In this document: in pieces, positions 32,323 through 40,662 of the stretch | How the letters are laid out: every line of letters begins with the position of its first letter | How positions within the stretch are numbered: the first letter of the stretch is position 1 | Assembly: GCF_025950525.1 (NCBI RefSeq) | Contig: NZ_JAPDGS010000006.1 | Coordinates: 62,001 to 126,000, forward strand | Direction: 5' to 3' | DNA: 64,000 nucleotides | Source: Stagnihabitans lacustris | GTDB taxonomy: Bacteria; Pseudomonadota; Alphaproteobacteria; Rhodobacterales; Rhodobacteraceae | Position numbers and translations under genes: made by a program | The notes under the pieces: model-generated | What the model saw: only the letters and a program-made list of their open reading frames with translations | The model's database searches: none | What the model was told of the DNA's origin: nothing

Positions 32323-33786
32323 TCAGCGCATCACGAAAGGATCGGGGATCGGATCATCCGAGGTGCGCAGCCAGACGGTTTTCGTGGTCGTGTAATCCAG
32401 GGCGGCGGCGAGGCCGCCTTCTCGGCCGTGACCGGACAGGCCGTGACCGCCAAAGGGCGCGATGGGGGACACCGCGCGGTAGGTGTTGACCCAGACGACG
32501 CCGGCGCGCAGGCCGCGGATCATCCGATGCGCGCGGGTCAGGGAGGCGGTGAAGACGCCCGAGGCCAGGCCATATTCGGTGTCATTGGCGAGCGCCAAGG
32601 CCTGTTCTTCGGTGTCAAAGCTTGTGACCGAGAGGACGGGGCCGAAGAATTCGTCGCGGATGGCGGGGGCCTCGGGGGCGGCGCTGCAATCCAGGATCGT
32701 GGGGGGGAAGTAAAAGCCGGGGCCGGGCAGGGGCTTGCCTCCGGTGACGAGGGTTGCGCCCTTGGCCAGCGAAGCCGCAATCAGCTGCGTGATATGGTCG
32801 CGCTGGCGCTGGGTGCAAAGCGGTCCGACTTCGGTCGTCATCTCTTGGGGACTTGCGATGCGGATCGCCTCTGCCTTGGCCTTCAGTTTGGCCAGGAAGG
32901 CGTCCTTGACGCTGGACTGGATCAGCAGGCGGGACCCCGCCACGCAGCTTTGCCCGGTGGCCGCGAAAATCCCCGAGACCTGGGCGTTCACCGCAGAGTC
33001 CAGATCGGCATCGGCAAAGACGATGAAGGGCGATTTGCCGCCCAGTTCCAGCGAGGTCGAGGCCAGGTTCTCGGCCGAGTTCCTGACGACCGCGCGGGCG
33101 GTGCCGGGGCCGCCGGTAAAGGCGATATGGGCGACTTTGGGATGGGTGGTCAGGATATGGCCGCAGTCGGGGCCAAAGCCGGTGATGATATTCACCACGC
33201 CGGGCGGAAAGCCGGCCTCATGGATCAGTTTCGCGAAGTCCAGCAGGGGCGCCGGGCCGTCCTCGGACGCCTTGAGCACCACGGTGCAGCCCGCAGCCAA
33301 GGCGGGGCCGAGTTTGACCGCCGACAGGAACAGTTGCGAGTTCCAGGGCACGATGGCGGCCACGACGCCGATGGGTTCACGCCGGGTCCAGACCTCCATG
33401 TCGGGCTTGTCGATGGGCAGATGCGCGCCCTCGATCTTGTCCGCGAGGCCCGCATAATAGCGGTAATAATCGGCGACATAGGCGATTTGCGCCGAGGTCT
33501 CGCGGATGATCTTGCCGGTGTCGCGGGTCTCCAATGCCGCAAGGCGGGGGGCCGCGGCCTGCACCAGATCGGCCAGTTTGAGCAGAAGCTTCCCCCGCTG
33601 GGTCGCGGTCATCTGCGCCCAGGGCCCATGGAACGCGCCGTAAGCGGCCTGAACGGCGGCGTTCACCTGCGGGGCCCGGGCCTCCGGCATCAGTGCCCAG
33701 GGCGTGCCGGTGGCGGGGTCCAACGACGGGAAGGTCGCCTCCCCCGGAACGAAGGCGCCGTCGATATAGAGGTGGAATTCGTCCAT
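32323..33786 (-). CDS. NAD(P)-dependent aldehyde dehydrogenase
   Basis: Protein of 487 residues, full length for the ALDH superfamily. Asn149 lies in IVPWNSQ, general base Glu247 in LELGGKSP and catalytic Cys281 in GQSCVAGSR. It oxidises an aldehyde to the acid. It is the last gene of the leftward cluster with the LLM monooxygenase (55 bp upstream), so it probably oxidises an aldehyde released by ring or C-N bond cleavage, or by the fused hydrolase. The specific substrate is unknown. Confidence 0.93.
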   Translation of the reverse strand: MDEFHLYIDGAFVPGEATFPSLDPATGTPWALMPEARAPQVNAAVQAAYGAFHGPWAQMTATQRGKLLLKLADLVQAAAPRLAALETRDTGKIIRETSAQIAYVADYYRYYAGLADKIEGAHLPIDKPDMEVWTRREPIGVVAAIVPWNSQLFLSAVKLGPALAAGCTVVLKASEDGPAPLLDFAKLIHEAGFPPGVVNIITGFGPDCGHILTTHPKVAHIAFTGGPGTARAVVRNSAENLASTSLELGGKSPFIVFADADLDSAVNAQVSGIFAATGQSCVAGSRLLIQSSVKDAFLAKLKAKAEAIRIASPQEMTTEVGPLCTQRQRDHITQLIAASLAKGATLVTGGKPLPGPGFYFPPTILDCSAAPEAPAIRDEFFGPVLSVTSFDTEEQALALANDTEYGLASGVFTASLTRAHRMIRGLRAGVVWVNTYRAVSPIAPFGGHGLSGHGREGGLAAALDYTTTKTVWLRTSDDPIPDPFVMR

Positions 33787-33841
33787 CGGTTGCTCCAGGT
33801 CAGCCGCGTAGCTTGGGGCGCAAGCCCCGGGGCTTTGGGTG

Positions 33842-34876
33842 TCAGGCGAAAGCCGGCATCACGTCCTTGATGAACCGTTCCAGCGAGGCCTTTTTGCGTT
33901 CAAACGGCATCATCGAGTCGATCCAGATCGAGAATTCGTCATAGCCCATCGCCTGATAGCTTTTCACCCGATCGATGACCTCGGCGGGTTGGCCGACGAT
34001 GTGGTTCTTGCGCAGGACCTCGGCCGAATATTGCGGGAAGGCCTCCATTTCGGCGGCCGACATTTCGGCGATCAGCCCGCCGTCGATGGGGCGGTCGTTG
34101 CGGAACCAGGCGGCGAAATAGTTGAAAAACACCGACAGGTCGCGGGCGCCCTGCATCGCGTCATCCTCGCTGTCCGCCACATAGGTGTGGCGCAAGCACA
34201 TGATTTGCGGGCGCTTTTTATCCGGGAACTTGGCGCAGGCGGCGTTGAACTTGTCCATCAGGCTTTGGACCTCTTCGTCCCCCGCAGCCATCGGCGTCAC
34301 CTGCACGTTGCAGCCATTGGCCACCGCGAATTCATGGCTGTTCGGGTCGCGCGCCGCCACCCAGATCGGCAATTCCGCCTGCAAGGGCCGCGGGCAAGAG
34401 GTGGTTTTCGGAAACTGCCAGAACTGGCCGTCATGGGCGTAATCCCCCGCCCAAAGCCCCTTTAGCGCCGGGATCATCTCGCGCATCTTTTGCCCCGCGG
34501 TCCAGGCGTCCAGACCCGGCGAAACCCGTTCATATTCAAAGCCATAAGCGCCGCGTGCCACGCCCAGGTCGATCCGCCCGCCAGAGATGATATCGGCCAT
34601 CGCGGCCTCACCTGCCAGCTTGATCGGGTGCCAGAAGGGCGCGATCACCGTGCCCGTGCCCAGCCGGACATTTTTGGTCCGCCGCGCCAGATCCACCAGG
34701 TTCAACAGCGGATTGGGCGCGATGGTGAAGGCCATGCCATGATGCTCACCGGTCCAGATGGCGTGAAAGCCGCCCTCATCCGCGATGCGGCACAGTTCCA
34801 CCATTTCCTCGTAAAGCTGCGCCTCGGACTGGCCGGGGTCGATCCGCTCCATATGGACGAAGAGCGAGAATTTCAT
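33842..34876 (-). CDS. LLM-class FMN-dependent monooxygenase
   Basis: Luciferase-like flavin monooxygenase of 344 residues. It begins MKFSLFVHMERIDPG and shows the TIM-barrel segments GGFHAIWTGEHHGMAF, VRLGTGTVIAPFWHPIKLAGEAAMADIISGGRIDLGVARGAYGFEY and LPIWVAARDPNSHEFA. It needs reduced FMN from a partner reductase. The flavin reductase domain in the immediately upstream gene (4-nt overlap) is the evident partner, giving a two-component monooxygenase. The substrate is not known; such pairs oxidise heteroaromatic rings, alkanesulfonates or amines. Confidence 0.92.
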   Translation of the reverse strand: MKFSLFVHMERIDPGQSEAQLYEEMVELCRIADEGGFHAIWTGEHHGMAFTIAPNPLLNLVDLARRTKNVRLGTGTVIAPFWHPIKLAGEAAMADIISGGRIDLGVARGAYGFEYERVSPGLDAWTAGQKMREMIPALKGLWAGDYAHDGQFWQFPKTTSCPRPLQAELPIWVAARDPNSHEFAVANGCNVQVTPMAAGDEEVQSLMDKFNAACAKFPDKKRPQIMCLRHTYVADSEDDAMQGARDLSVFFNYFAAWFRNDRPIDGGLIAEMSAAEMEAFPQYSAEVLRKNHIVGQPAEVIDRVKSYQAMGYDEFSIWIDSMMPFERKKASLERFIKDVMPAFA

Positions 34877-36588
34877 GGGGTCTCTCCTGATACCCGGGCG
34901 ACGCGGCCCTGGGTCTGGTTGCCGAAATAGATGCCGTAATTGCCTTGGGCGCTTTCCTCGGACAGGCGCAAAAGCATGGTGCGCAAGGCCGGGTCGGTGA
35001 CATCGGCCAGGCTTGCGGGCGACAGGTCGACAAAGCCGCCACGGGTGGGGGTGCCCCCGGTGCAGGGGCAGTGAAAGGCCATGTGCTGATGGCCGCGCGC
35101 GATGTCCTCGAAGACCGAATAGATGAAGCCGGGCGCGGCGTTCAGCCCCAGCGCTGCGATCAGGTCGCAGACCGTGGCCGAAGCCCCCTTGGCGCCGACC
35201 TTGGCGGTCGGCAGCGTCAGGCCCCCCAAGCCGTCATCGACCAGCAGGACCGCGCCATTCTGCTCGATCACGGCAGAGACCACGACTTCGGGCCCGGTCC
35301 GCACCGCCGCCGTGGCGGTGAAATAACTGCCCCGGTAATAGCCAAGCCCCGGCGCGGGCGTCGCGCCAAAGCTGTCGATCCGCCCGATCAGCAGCGCATG
35401 ATCCCCCGCATCCACCACCTGATGTGTCGTGCAGTCAAACCAGGCCGCCACCCCCAAGAGGATGGGCGAGACCTGGGGCCCGACATGCCAGTTCACCTGG
35501 GCAAAGCGATCGGCCACGGGCTTGGCAAAAACGGTCGAGACGTCGCGCTGATCTTCGGCCAGGATGTTGATGGCGAAATGCGTTCCTTGGGTGAAGGTCT
35601 TGTAATTCGAAGAGGATTTCGCAATCGACACCAGCAGAAGCGCGGGGTCCAGCGACACCGACGAAAAGCTGTTGGCGGTGAAGCCCACCGGTTTGCCGTC
35701 CCCATCCAGCGTGGTGACGACGGTGACGCCGGTCATGAACGTGCCGAAAGCGTCCCGCAGGGCGCGGCGTTGATCCTGGGTCATTCTGTCCTGTCCTTGT
35801 GCGGGCCGCGCAAGCCAATCCCCTAGGGCGGCGCTCACGGCGTCTGGTGCGGTCAGGGAAACCATATGCCGATGTCCCGCGATGACAAGGACACGGCCGT
35901 CCGGGGCGGTGCCGGACATGGCCCTGGCCATCTCGGCGGTCGAGTTCGCATCGCCATCCCCGGTCAGGAACAGCGCGGGGATGGTCAGGCGGGCCAGGCC
36001 CTCGGCATGGGTCGCATCGCCAAGCGCAAAGGCGCGGTAGGCCATGGCATAGCCCTTGCGGTCGACCCGGGACAGCCAGCCCGCCACAAGGGAGCGATTG
36101 GGGTCCGTGGCATCGAACCAGCGGTTCAGCGGCGTGTCGAGGTCGAATTCCCCGCCCGCGATGGCCTCGGCCCGGGCCAGCACGGCGGCGCGGGCCTCTG
36201 GGGCGCGGCGGTGGACGGCGTTCAACAGCGCCACCCGCGCCACCTTTGCCGGATGATCCACCGCCAGGCCCAAGGCGATCAGCGCGCCCATGGAGTGACC
36301 CGCGACATTCACCCGGCCCAGGCCCAGGGCGTCAATCGCCCGTGCCGCCCAGGCGACATAGTCCGGCAACAGCGCGCCATCGGGGAGCAGGCTTGAACCA
36401 TGGCCCGGCATGTTCAGCGCAATCACCCGGTGGGTCTGCGACAGGGTGGCGATCTGCGGACCCCAGGCCTCGGCGCACATGCCGACACCGTGAAGTAGCA
36501 CCAGCGGCTCCCCGCCGTTTGCAGACTGGGGGCCCGCCTCTGCCCAAGTCAGGGTGCCGTCAGACCCCTGCAGGGTTTTTGACATCAT
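34873..36588 (-). CDS. Alpha/beta-hydrolase and flavin reductase fusion with a Nudix-like C-terminal region
   Basis: A 571-residue multidomain protein. Residues about 25-262 are an alpha/beta hydrolase with nucleophile Ser99 in GHSMG, acid Asp211 or Asp213 (TGDGD) and His239 or His241 (GHRHM). Residues about 269-425 are a flavin reductase-like domain (FGTFMTGVTVVTT, GFTANSFSSVSLDPALLLVSI, GLGYYRGSY). Residues about 430-571 look like a Nudix-type fold without a catalytic box. The second domain starts at Met269, preceded by an AGGACAG-like site, so internal initiation of a free reductase is possible. The protein would reduce FMN for the LLM monooxygenase and hydrolyse an ester, lactone or amide of the same pathway. 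Confidence 0.85.
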   Translation of the reverse strand: MMSKTLQGSDGTLTWAEAGPQSANGGEPLVLLHGVGMCAEAWGPQIATLSQTHRVIALNMPGHGSSLLPDGALLPDYVAWAARAIDALGLGRVNVAGHSMGALIALGLAVDHPAKVARVALLNAVHRRAPEARAAVLARAEAIAGGEFDLDTPLNRWFDATDPNRSLVAGWLSRVDRKGYAMAYRAFALGDATHAEGLARLTIPALFLTGDGDANSTAEMARAMSGTAPDGRVLVIAGHRHMVSLTAPDAVSAALGDWLARPAQGQDRMTQDQRRALRDAFGTFMTGVTVVTTLDGDGKPVGFTANSFSSVSLDPALLLVSIAKSSSNYKTFTQGTHFAINILAEDQRDVSTVFAKPVADRFAQVNWHVGPQVSPILLGVAAWFDCTTHQVVDAGDHALLIGRIDSFGATPAPGLGYYRGSYFTATAAVRTGPEVVVSAVIEQNGAVLLVDDGLGGLTLPTAKVGAKGASATVCDLIAALGLNAAPGFIYSVFEDIARGHQHMAFHCPCTGGTPTRGGFVDLSPASLADVTDPALRTMLLRLSEESAQGNYGIYFGNQTQGRVARVSGETP

Positions 36589-37159
36589 GGCCCAGGTCCT
36601 TCAGGTCTTGATACCGGTCGCCGATGCGGTGATGCGGGCGCCCGCCGATGGACGCACCAAGCGCCACGACGATCTCATCGGCGGCGGGGGCATCGGGCAG
36701 CGCGAACTGGATCGTCAGGTAATGTGACCGGCGGCCTTCGTCGTTCTTGTCCATCAGGGGGATCATGATCGGGCAATTGGCCGGGCCACGGGTGTTGGTG
36801 AAGGCCAGATAGGTCTTGGCGCCGACCGCGGTGCGGTAGTGATTGCCGAACCGCAGCGTGTGGATCAGCGCCGAGGCATGTTCGACCTCGCCGTCCAGCC
36901 CCACGACCGCGGCCTTGCCATAGCCCTCGACCTTGTCGCCGCCACCGGCTGCATCCAGGATCATCGCGGTCAGCGTCTCGCCCAGGATCGGGGCCACGGC
37001 CCAGATCTCGGGCCTCAGGTCCTGGACAAAGCCGCGACCGGCCCAGGGGTTCTTGATCACGGCGGCGGCGGCGATCAGTTTCAGCGGACGTTCCGCCGCG
37101 CGGCCGCCCTCGACCAGGGTGGTTTCGATTTGCAGATGGGTCTTGCGGATCAGCGTCAT
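36560..37159 (-). CDS. DUF1185 (amino acid synthesis family) protein
   Basis: Protein of 199 residues: IRKTHLQIETTLVEGG, IAAAAVIKNPWAGRGFVQDLRPEI, GKAAVVGLDGEVEHASALIHTLRFGNHYR, GPANCPIMIPLMDKND. These are the conserved blocks of DUF1185, whose biochemical role I do not know; in Rhodobacterales it is often found with LLM monooxygenases and flavin reductases. GGAGGCCCC precedes the ATG at 37159. It overlaps the start of the fusion gene by 29 nt. It is the first gene of the leftward operon, 26 nt from the GntR-type operator. Confidence 0.82.
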   Translation of the reverse strand: MTLIRKTHLQIETTLVEGGRAAERPLKLIAAAAVIKNPWAGRGFVQDLRPEIWAVAPILGETLTAMILDAAGGGDKVEGYGKAAVVGLDGEVEHASALIHTLRFGNHYRTAVGAKTYLAFTNTRGPANCPIMIPLMDKNDEGRRSHYLTIQFALPDAPAADEIVVALGASIGGRPHHRIGDRYQDLKDLGHDVKNPAGV

Positions 37160-37184
37160 GGGGCCTCCAAGCTTTCGCCAAGTT

Positions 37185-37194
37185 TGGTATACCA
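37185..37194. promoter_or_regulatory. GntR/FadR-type operator
   Basis: The palindrome TGGTATACCA sits between the divergent DUF1185 and GntR genes. It fits the TNGTNNNACNA pattern of FCD-domain GntR regulators. Binding would block both divergent starts. Confidence 0.7.
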
Positions 37195-37248
37195 TAAGAC
37201 GGAATGTCAACGTTGATTTTGCCACAGGGGCGGTTTAGGGTCGGCCCC

Positions 37249-37887
37249 ATGGAAAGCGATCTGAAAATCGAGGCCCCGGCGCGGCTGCGGGATGTGGTGC
37301 TGGAACGGCTGCGCGGCGCCATCGTCGCGGGGCGGTTCGCCAGCGGCGAGCGGCTGATCGAGCGCAACCTCTGTGACCTTCTCGGCGTCTCCCGGTCCGT
37401 GGTGCGTGAGGTCATCCGCATCTTGGAGGCGGAAGGCCTGGTCGAAGAGGGCACGCGCGGCCCCATGGTGGCGCGGCTGGATTGGGGCCAGGCGCGGCAG
37501 ATCTATGACATCAGGGTGATGCTGGAGGCCCATGCGGCGCGCGAATGTGCCGGGCGGGCGGATGACATGGTGCGGGCCGATGTGCGCGCGGCTTTGGCCG
37601 GGATCGGCGGCGAGGGCGCATTGGACGCCACAGCGCGGTTCTATGAGGTGATCTTCAAGGCCGCCGGTCACGACATCGCCTGGGAGATCGTGCAACGGCT
37701 GAACGGCCGCATCTCGCGCTTGCGGGCTTTGACGCTGGCGTCCAGCGACCGCAAGGTCTCGGGCCTGGTGCGGATGACGCGGATTGCCGAGGCGGTGATT
37801 GCCGGCGACGGCGCAGGGGCCGAGGCCGCCGTGCGCGCCCACCTGACCGAAGCGGCCGCCATCGCGCGGCGGATCTTGGAGGCGTGA
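37249..37887 (+). CDS. GntR-family regulator with FCD domain
   Basis: Repressor of 212 residues. The winged HTH (about 12-72) reads AIVAGRFASGERLIERNLCDLLGVSRSVVREVIRILEAEGLVEEG. The FCD ligand domain (about 80-205) contains the metal-site pattern around YDIRVMLEAHAARECA and AHLTEAAAIA. It is divergent from the DUF1185-monooxygenase operon with a matching operator between them, so it very likely controls that operon in response to a pathway carboxylate. The start at Met 37249 was preferred over 37204, which nearly abuts the operator. It overlaps the DUF1330 gene. Confidence 0.9.
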   Translation: MESDLKIEAPARLRDVVLERLRGAIVAGRFASGERLIERNLCDLLGVSRSVVREVIRILEAEGLVEEGTRGPMVARLDWGQARQIYDIRVMLEAHAARECAGRADDMVRADVRAALAGIGGEGALDATARFYEVIFKAAGHDIAWEIVQRLNGRISRLRALTLASSDRKVSGLVRMTRIAEAVIAGDGAGAEAAVRAHLTEAAAIARRILEA

Positions 37888-38168
37888 TGGCGGCCTATTG
37901 GATTGCCCATGTGACGGTGACGCACCCCGAGGCCTACAAGGCCTATCAGGCGCTTGCGCCCGCGGCCTTTGCCGCCCATGGCGCGCGGTTTCTGGCGCGG
38001 GGGCCGGGCGAGGTGCTGGAAGGGCCTGAGGCGCCGCGCCATGTGGTGATCGAGTTTCCCTCGCTGGCCGCGGCCCGGGCCTGTTACGCGAGCGCGGAAT
38101 ATCAGTCCGCGCGGGCGGCGCGGGTCGGGGCTGCCGAAGTGGCCGTCGTTCTGGTGGATGGCGTGTAA
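37887..38168 (+). CDS. DUF1330 family protein
   Basis: Small protein of 93 residues with a ferredoxin-like dimeric alpha/beta-barrel fold: YWIAHVTVTHPEAYKAYQALAPAAFAAHGARFLARG, and VVIEFPSLAAARACYASAEYQSARAAR. These are the characteristic DUF1330 blocks, a family with no firmly assigned reaction that often accompanies catabolic genes. Its ATG overlaps the stop of the GntR gene (TGATG), so it is cotranscribed with the regulator and probably serves the divergent pathway. Confidence 0.88.
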   Translation: MAAYWIAHVTVTHPEAYKAYQALAPAAFAAHGARFLARGPGEVLEGPEAPRHVVIEFPSLAAARACYASAEYQSARAARVGAAEVAVVLVDGV

Positions 38169-38183
38169 GTGGGGGCCGTGTAA

Positions 38184-38230
38184 GCGGGGGGCAGCCCCCG
38201 CACCCCCGGGATATTTTTGAACAGATGAAT
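38184..38230. repeat. Intergenic hairpin module, copy 2
   Basis: The hairpin CGGGGGGCAGCCCCCG is followed by CCCCCGGGATATTTTTGAAC and AGATGAAT, between the DUF1330 gene and the convergent GlxA-type regulator. It belongs to the same family as the module at 32255. Confidence 0.7.
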
Positions 38231-38298
38231 GGGGCGGGGGGACCCCTGCGCCAGAACCGGGCCTTGGGTCGCAGCCGAGCGCGACGATGGGCTTGGTC

Positions 38299-39258
38299 CT
38301 AGCGCAGGCTGCTTGGCGGCTGGCCATAGCGGGCCTTGAAGGCGCGCGACAGCGCCGAGGGGCTGGAAAACCCGGTGCGCAGGGCGATTTCCGTCAGGGG
38401 ATGGCGGGTGTCCTTGAGCAGGCGGCGGGCGGCGGCCAGGCGCAGGCCAAGCGCATGGGCGGCGGGGGTGGTCTGCAGGCTTTGGGCGAACAGCGACTCC
38501 AGCCGGCGCGGCGACAGGCCCACGGCGCGGGCCGTGGCGCTGGCGGGTTCGGGATGTTCCAGCCGGGCTTCCATCCGGGCGATGGCCTGGGCCACCCGCG
38601 GGTCCAGGGAACTGGGGGCAGGCGGCGTCACCTGGGGCTCGTGGCCCGGGTGCGGCGTGGTCAGGAAGCTTTGCGCCACCTGACGGGCCAGCGCCGGGCC
38701 ATGGCGCCTGGTGATCAGGTGCAGCATCAGGTCGGCTGCGGGCGCGGCGCCGCCGGCGGTAAAGCGGTTGCGGTCGATGACCCAGCGGTCGGGCAGGACC
38801 TCGACCCCGGGATGGGCTGTGGCCAGGTCCTCCAGGTCCTCCCAATGCACGGTGGCGCGGTAGCCGTTCAAGAGCCCCGCCCGCGCCAGGACCCAGGCGC
38901 CCGCGTCGATCCCCCCCAGGGCGGCAAAGCGCGGCGCCATGCGGGCCAGGTCGCGGATCAACTGCGGCGTGGCCACCTCGGCTTGGCGAAAGCCCACGAC
39001 CGCGATCAGCGCATCGGCGCCTTCGGCTTCGGTCAGCGGGCCATGCGCGGGCAGCGAAATCCCGCAGGTCAGGGGGGCCGACGCACCATCGGGCGTGACG
39101 ACGCGCCAACGATAGGCCTCGGCCCCCAGGTGCCGGTTGGCCGCGCGCAACGGGTCCAGCGTCGAGGCGACCTCCAGGATCGAGGCCTGGGGCAGGACCA
39201 GAAGGGCCAGGGTCAGGGGCTTGGGCGATGGGGCGAAGATTGTTGCGGAAAGTGACAT
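38299..39258 (-). CDS. GlxA-type AraC-family regulator, probable carnitine regulator
   Basis: Activator of 319 residues. A DJ-1/PfpI-like domain (about 15-180: LTLALLVLPQASILEVASTLDPLRAANRHLG, GGIDAGAWVLARAGLLNG) is followed by an AraC HTH (about 220-315: ATARAVGLSPRRLESLFAQSLQTTP, EIALRTGFSSPSALSRAFKARYG). This architecture is that of CdhR/GbdR regulators of carnitine and betaine catabolism. It is divergent, across 68 bp, from the carnitine operon, which it probably controls. The ATG at 39258 was chosen over a TTG 21 nt upstream. Confidence 0.9.
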   Translation of the reverse strand: MSLSATIFAPSPKPLTLALLVLPQASILEVASTLDPLRAANRHLGAEAYRWRVVTPDGASAPLTCGISLPAHGPLTEAEGADALIAVVGFRQAEVATPQLIRDLARMAPRFAALGGIDAGAWVLARAGLLNGYRATVHWEDLEDLATAHPGVEVLPDRWVIDRNRFTAGGAAPAADLMLHLITRRHGPALARQVAQSFLTTPHPGHEPQVTPPAPSSLDPRVAQAIARMEARLEHPEPASATARAVGLSPRRLESLFAQSLQTTPAAHALGLRLAAARRLLKDTRHPLTEIALRTGFSSPSALSRAFKARYGQPPSSLR

Positions 39259-39326
39259 GGGAATTTCGTAAATCGTCAAGCGCGGCCGCGCAAGGCCGCT
39301 ATCATGGGCGAAAAGGGAGTCCCGAT

Positions 39327-40241
39327 ATGCCGCTGACCATGAACCGCGAAGTCTTCATCACCTGTGCCGTGACCGGATCGGGCGGCACGCAGGACCGCTC
39401 GCCCCATGTGCCGCGCTCGCCCCAGCAGATTGCCGAAAGCGCGATTGCGGCGGCCAAGGCGGGGGCGGCGGTGGTCCATTGCCATGTGCGCGACCCGGAA
39501 ACCGGCAAGCCGTCGCGCGATCTGGCGCTTTACCGCGAAGTGACGGAGCGGATTCGGGACTCGGGCACGGATGTGGTTCTGAACCTGACGGCGGGGATGG
39601 GTGGCGACATCTATTTCGAGGGCACCGAGGATATGGGCCGCATCGGGCCGCGGTCCGATATGGCAGGCGCGACGGAGCGGGTGGCCCATGTGGTCGAATG
39701 TCGCCCCGAGATCTGCACGCTGGATTGCGGGACGATGAATTTCAACGAGGCCGATTATGTGATGGTCAACACGCCGGGGATGTTGCGCGACATGGCGCGG
39801 CGGATGACGGCGGCGGGCGTGCGCATCGAGATCGAGGCCTTTGACACCGGCCACCTGTGGCTGGCCAAGCAGCTGGCGTCCGAGGGCGTGATCCCTGACC
39901 CGGTGCTGGTGCAGCTGTGCATGGGCGTGCCGTGGGGCGCGCCCGACGACCTGCACACCTTCATGGCGATGGTGGCGAATGTGCCGTCTTCGTGGACCTT
40001 CAGCGCCTTTGGGCTGGGCCGCAATCAGATGCCCTATGTCGCGGCAAGTGTCCTGGCAGGCGGCCATGTGCGGGTGGGGTTGGAGGACAACCTGTGGCTG
40101 GACAAAGGCGTGCTGGCCACCAATGCGCAGCTGGTTGAACGCGCGGTGACGGTGATCAGCAACCTTGGCGCCCGGGTGATCACGCCGGCCGAGGTGCGCG
40201 CGAAACTGAAGCTGGAAAAGCGGGCGCCGCTGCCGAAATGA
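39327..40241 (+). CDS. BKACE-family 3-keto acid cleavage enzyme (probable dehydrocarnitine cleavage)
   Basis: DUF849/BKACE enzyme of 304 residues. The metal site HCHVRD (His51, His53) follows AAAKAGAAVVHCHVRDPETG, and VLNLTAGMGG, FDTGHLWLA, MGVPWGAP and VGLEDNLW are typical of the family. BKACE enzymes react a beta-keto acid with acetyl-CoA to yield acetoacetate and a CoA ester. In this operon the substrate is probably 3-dehydrocarnitine, giving betainyl-CoA. AAAGGGAG precedes the ATG. It is the first gene of the carnitine operon and overlaps the next gene by 4 nt. Confidence 0.92.
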   Translation: MPLTMNREVFITCAVTGSGGTQDRSPHVPRSPQQIAESAIAAAKAGAAVVHCHVRDPETGKPSRDLALYREVTERIRDSGTDVVLNLTAGMGGDIYFEGTEDMGRIGPRSDMAGATERVAHVVECRPEICTLDCGTMNFNEADYVMVNTPGMLRDMARRMTAAGVRIEIEAFDTGHLWLAKQLASEGVIPDPVLVQLCMGVPWGAPDDLHTFMAMVANVPSSWTFSAFGLGRNQMPYVAASVLAGGHVRVGLEDNLWLDKGVLATNAQLVERAVTVISNLGARVITPAEVRAKLKLEKRAPLPK

Positions 40242-40639
40242 GGGGCTGGGTCGCCCTGTGCCTGACGCTTGCCCTGGCCCTTCCGGCCGGGGCCGAGGCG
40301 AAATGGGTAACGCCCGCGGGCAAACCTCTGACCCTGGACAGTTGCAGCGCCTATCGTTCTGCCACCTCCGGGGGGGCCACGGTGTGCTATGCCCGCCGCA
40401 TCACCAAGGCGCCGGCCGACCTTGCCGCCTGTGCCGCCGATGGCGGGACGCCGCGGCTTTCGGACACGATGGCGCCGGTTTTCACCTGCAGTTTTCCCCG
40501 CCTGGATGCCGGGAAAGCTTGCACAAAATCAACGGATTGCGAATTGGCCTGCGATGCGCTTACCCGGGAATGTCGCGCCTTTTCGGCCATGGGACAGATC
40601 CTGGATAAAACCGGTCGCAGCGTTCAGGTGGTCAATTGA
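40238..40639 (+). CDS. Secreted cysteine-rich hypothetical protein
   Basis: Protein of 133 residues with a signal peptide (MRGWVALCLTLALALPAGAEA). The mature part carries eight cysteines (segments DSCSAY, TVCYAR, AACAAD, FTCSFP, KACTKSTDCELACD, ECRAF), enough for four disulfides. I do not recognise a family. It overlaps the BKACE gene by 4 nt (ATGA) and lies 23 bp before the carnitine dehydrogenase, so it is part of the operon. Nothing in the known pathway needs such a protein; a periplasmic binding or protective role is only a guess. Confidence 0.7.
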   Translation: MRGWVALCLTLALALPAGAEAKWVTPAGKPLTLDSCSAYRSATSGGATVCYARRITKAPADLAACAADGGTPRLSDTMAPVFTCSFPRLDAGKACTKSTDCELACDALTRECRAFSAMGQILDKTGRSVQVVN

Positions 40640-40662
40640 CCGCCCCAAAGGAAGGATATGAC

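Noticed and set aside
37204..37248. Upstream start for the GntR regulator
   Set aside because: It would begin 9 nt from the operator with no ribosome site; the GntR fold begins after Met 37249.
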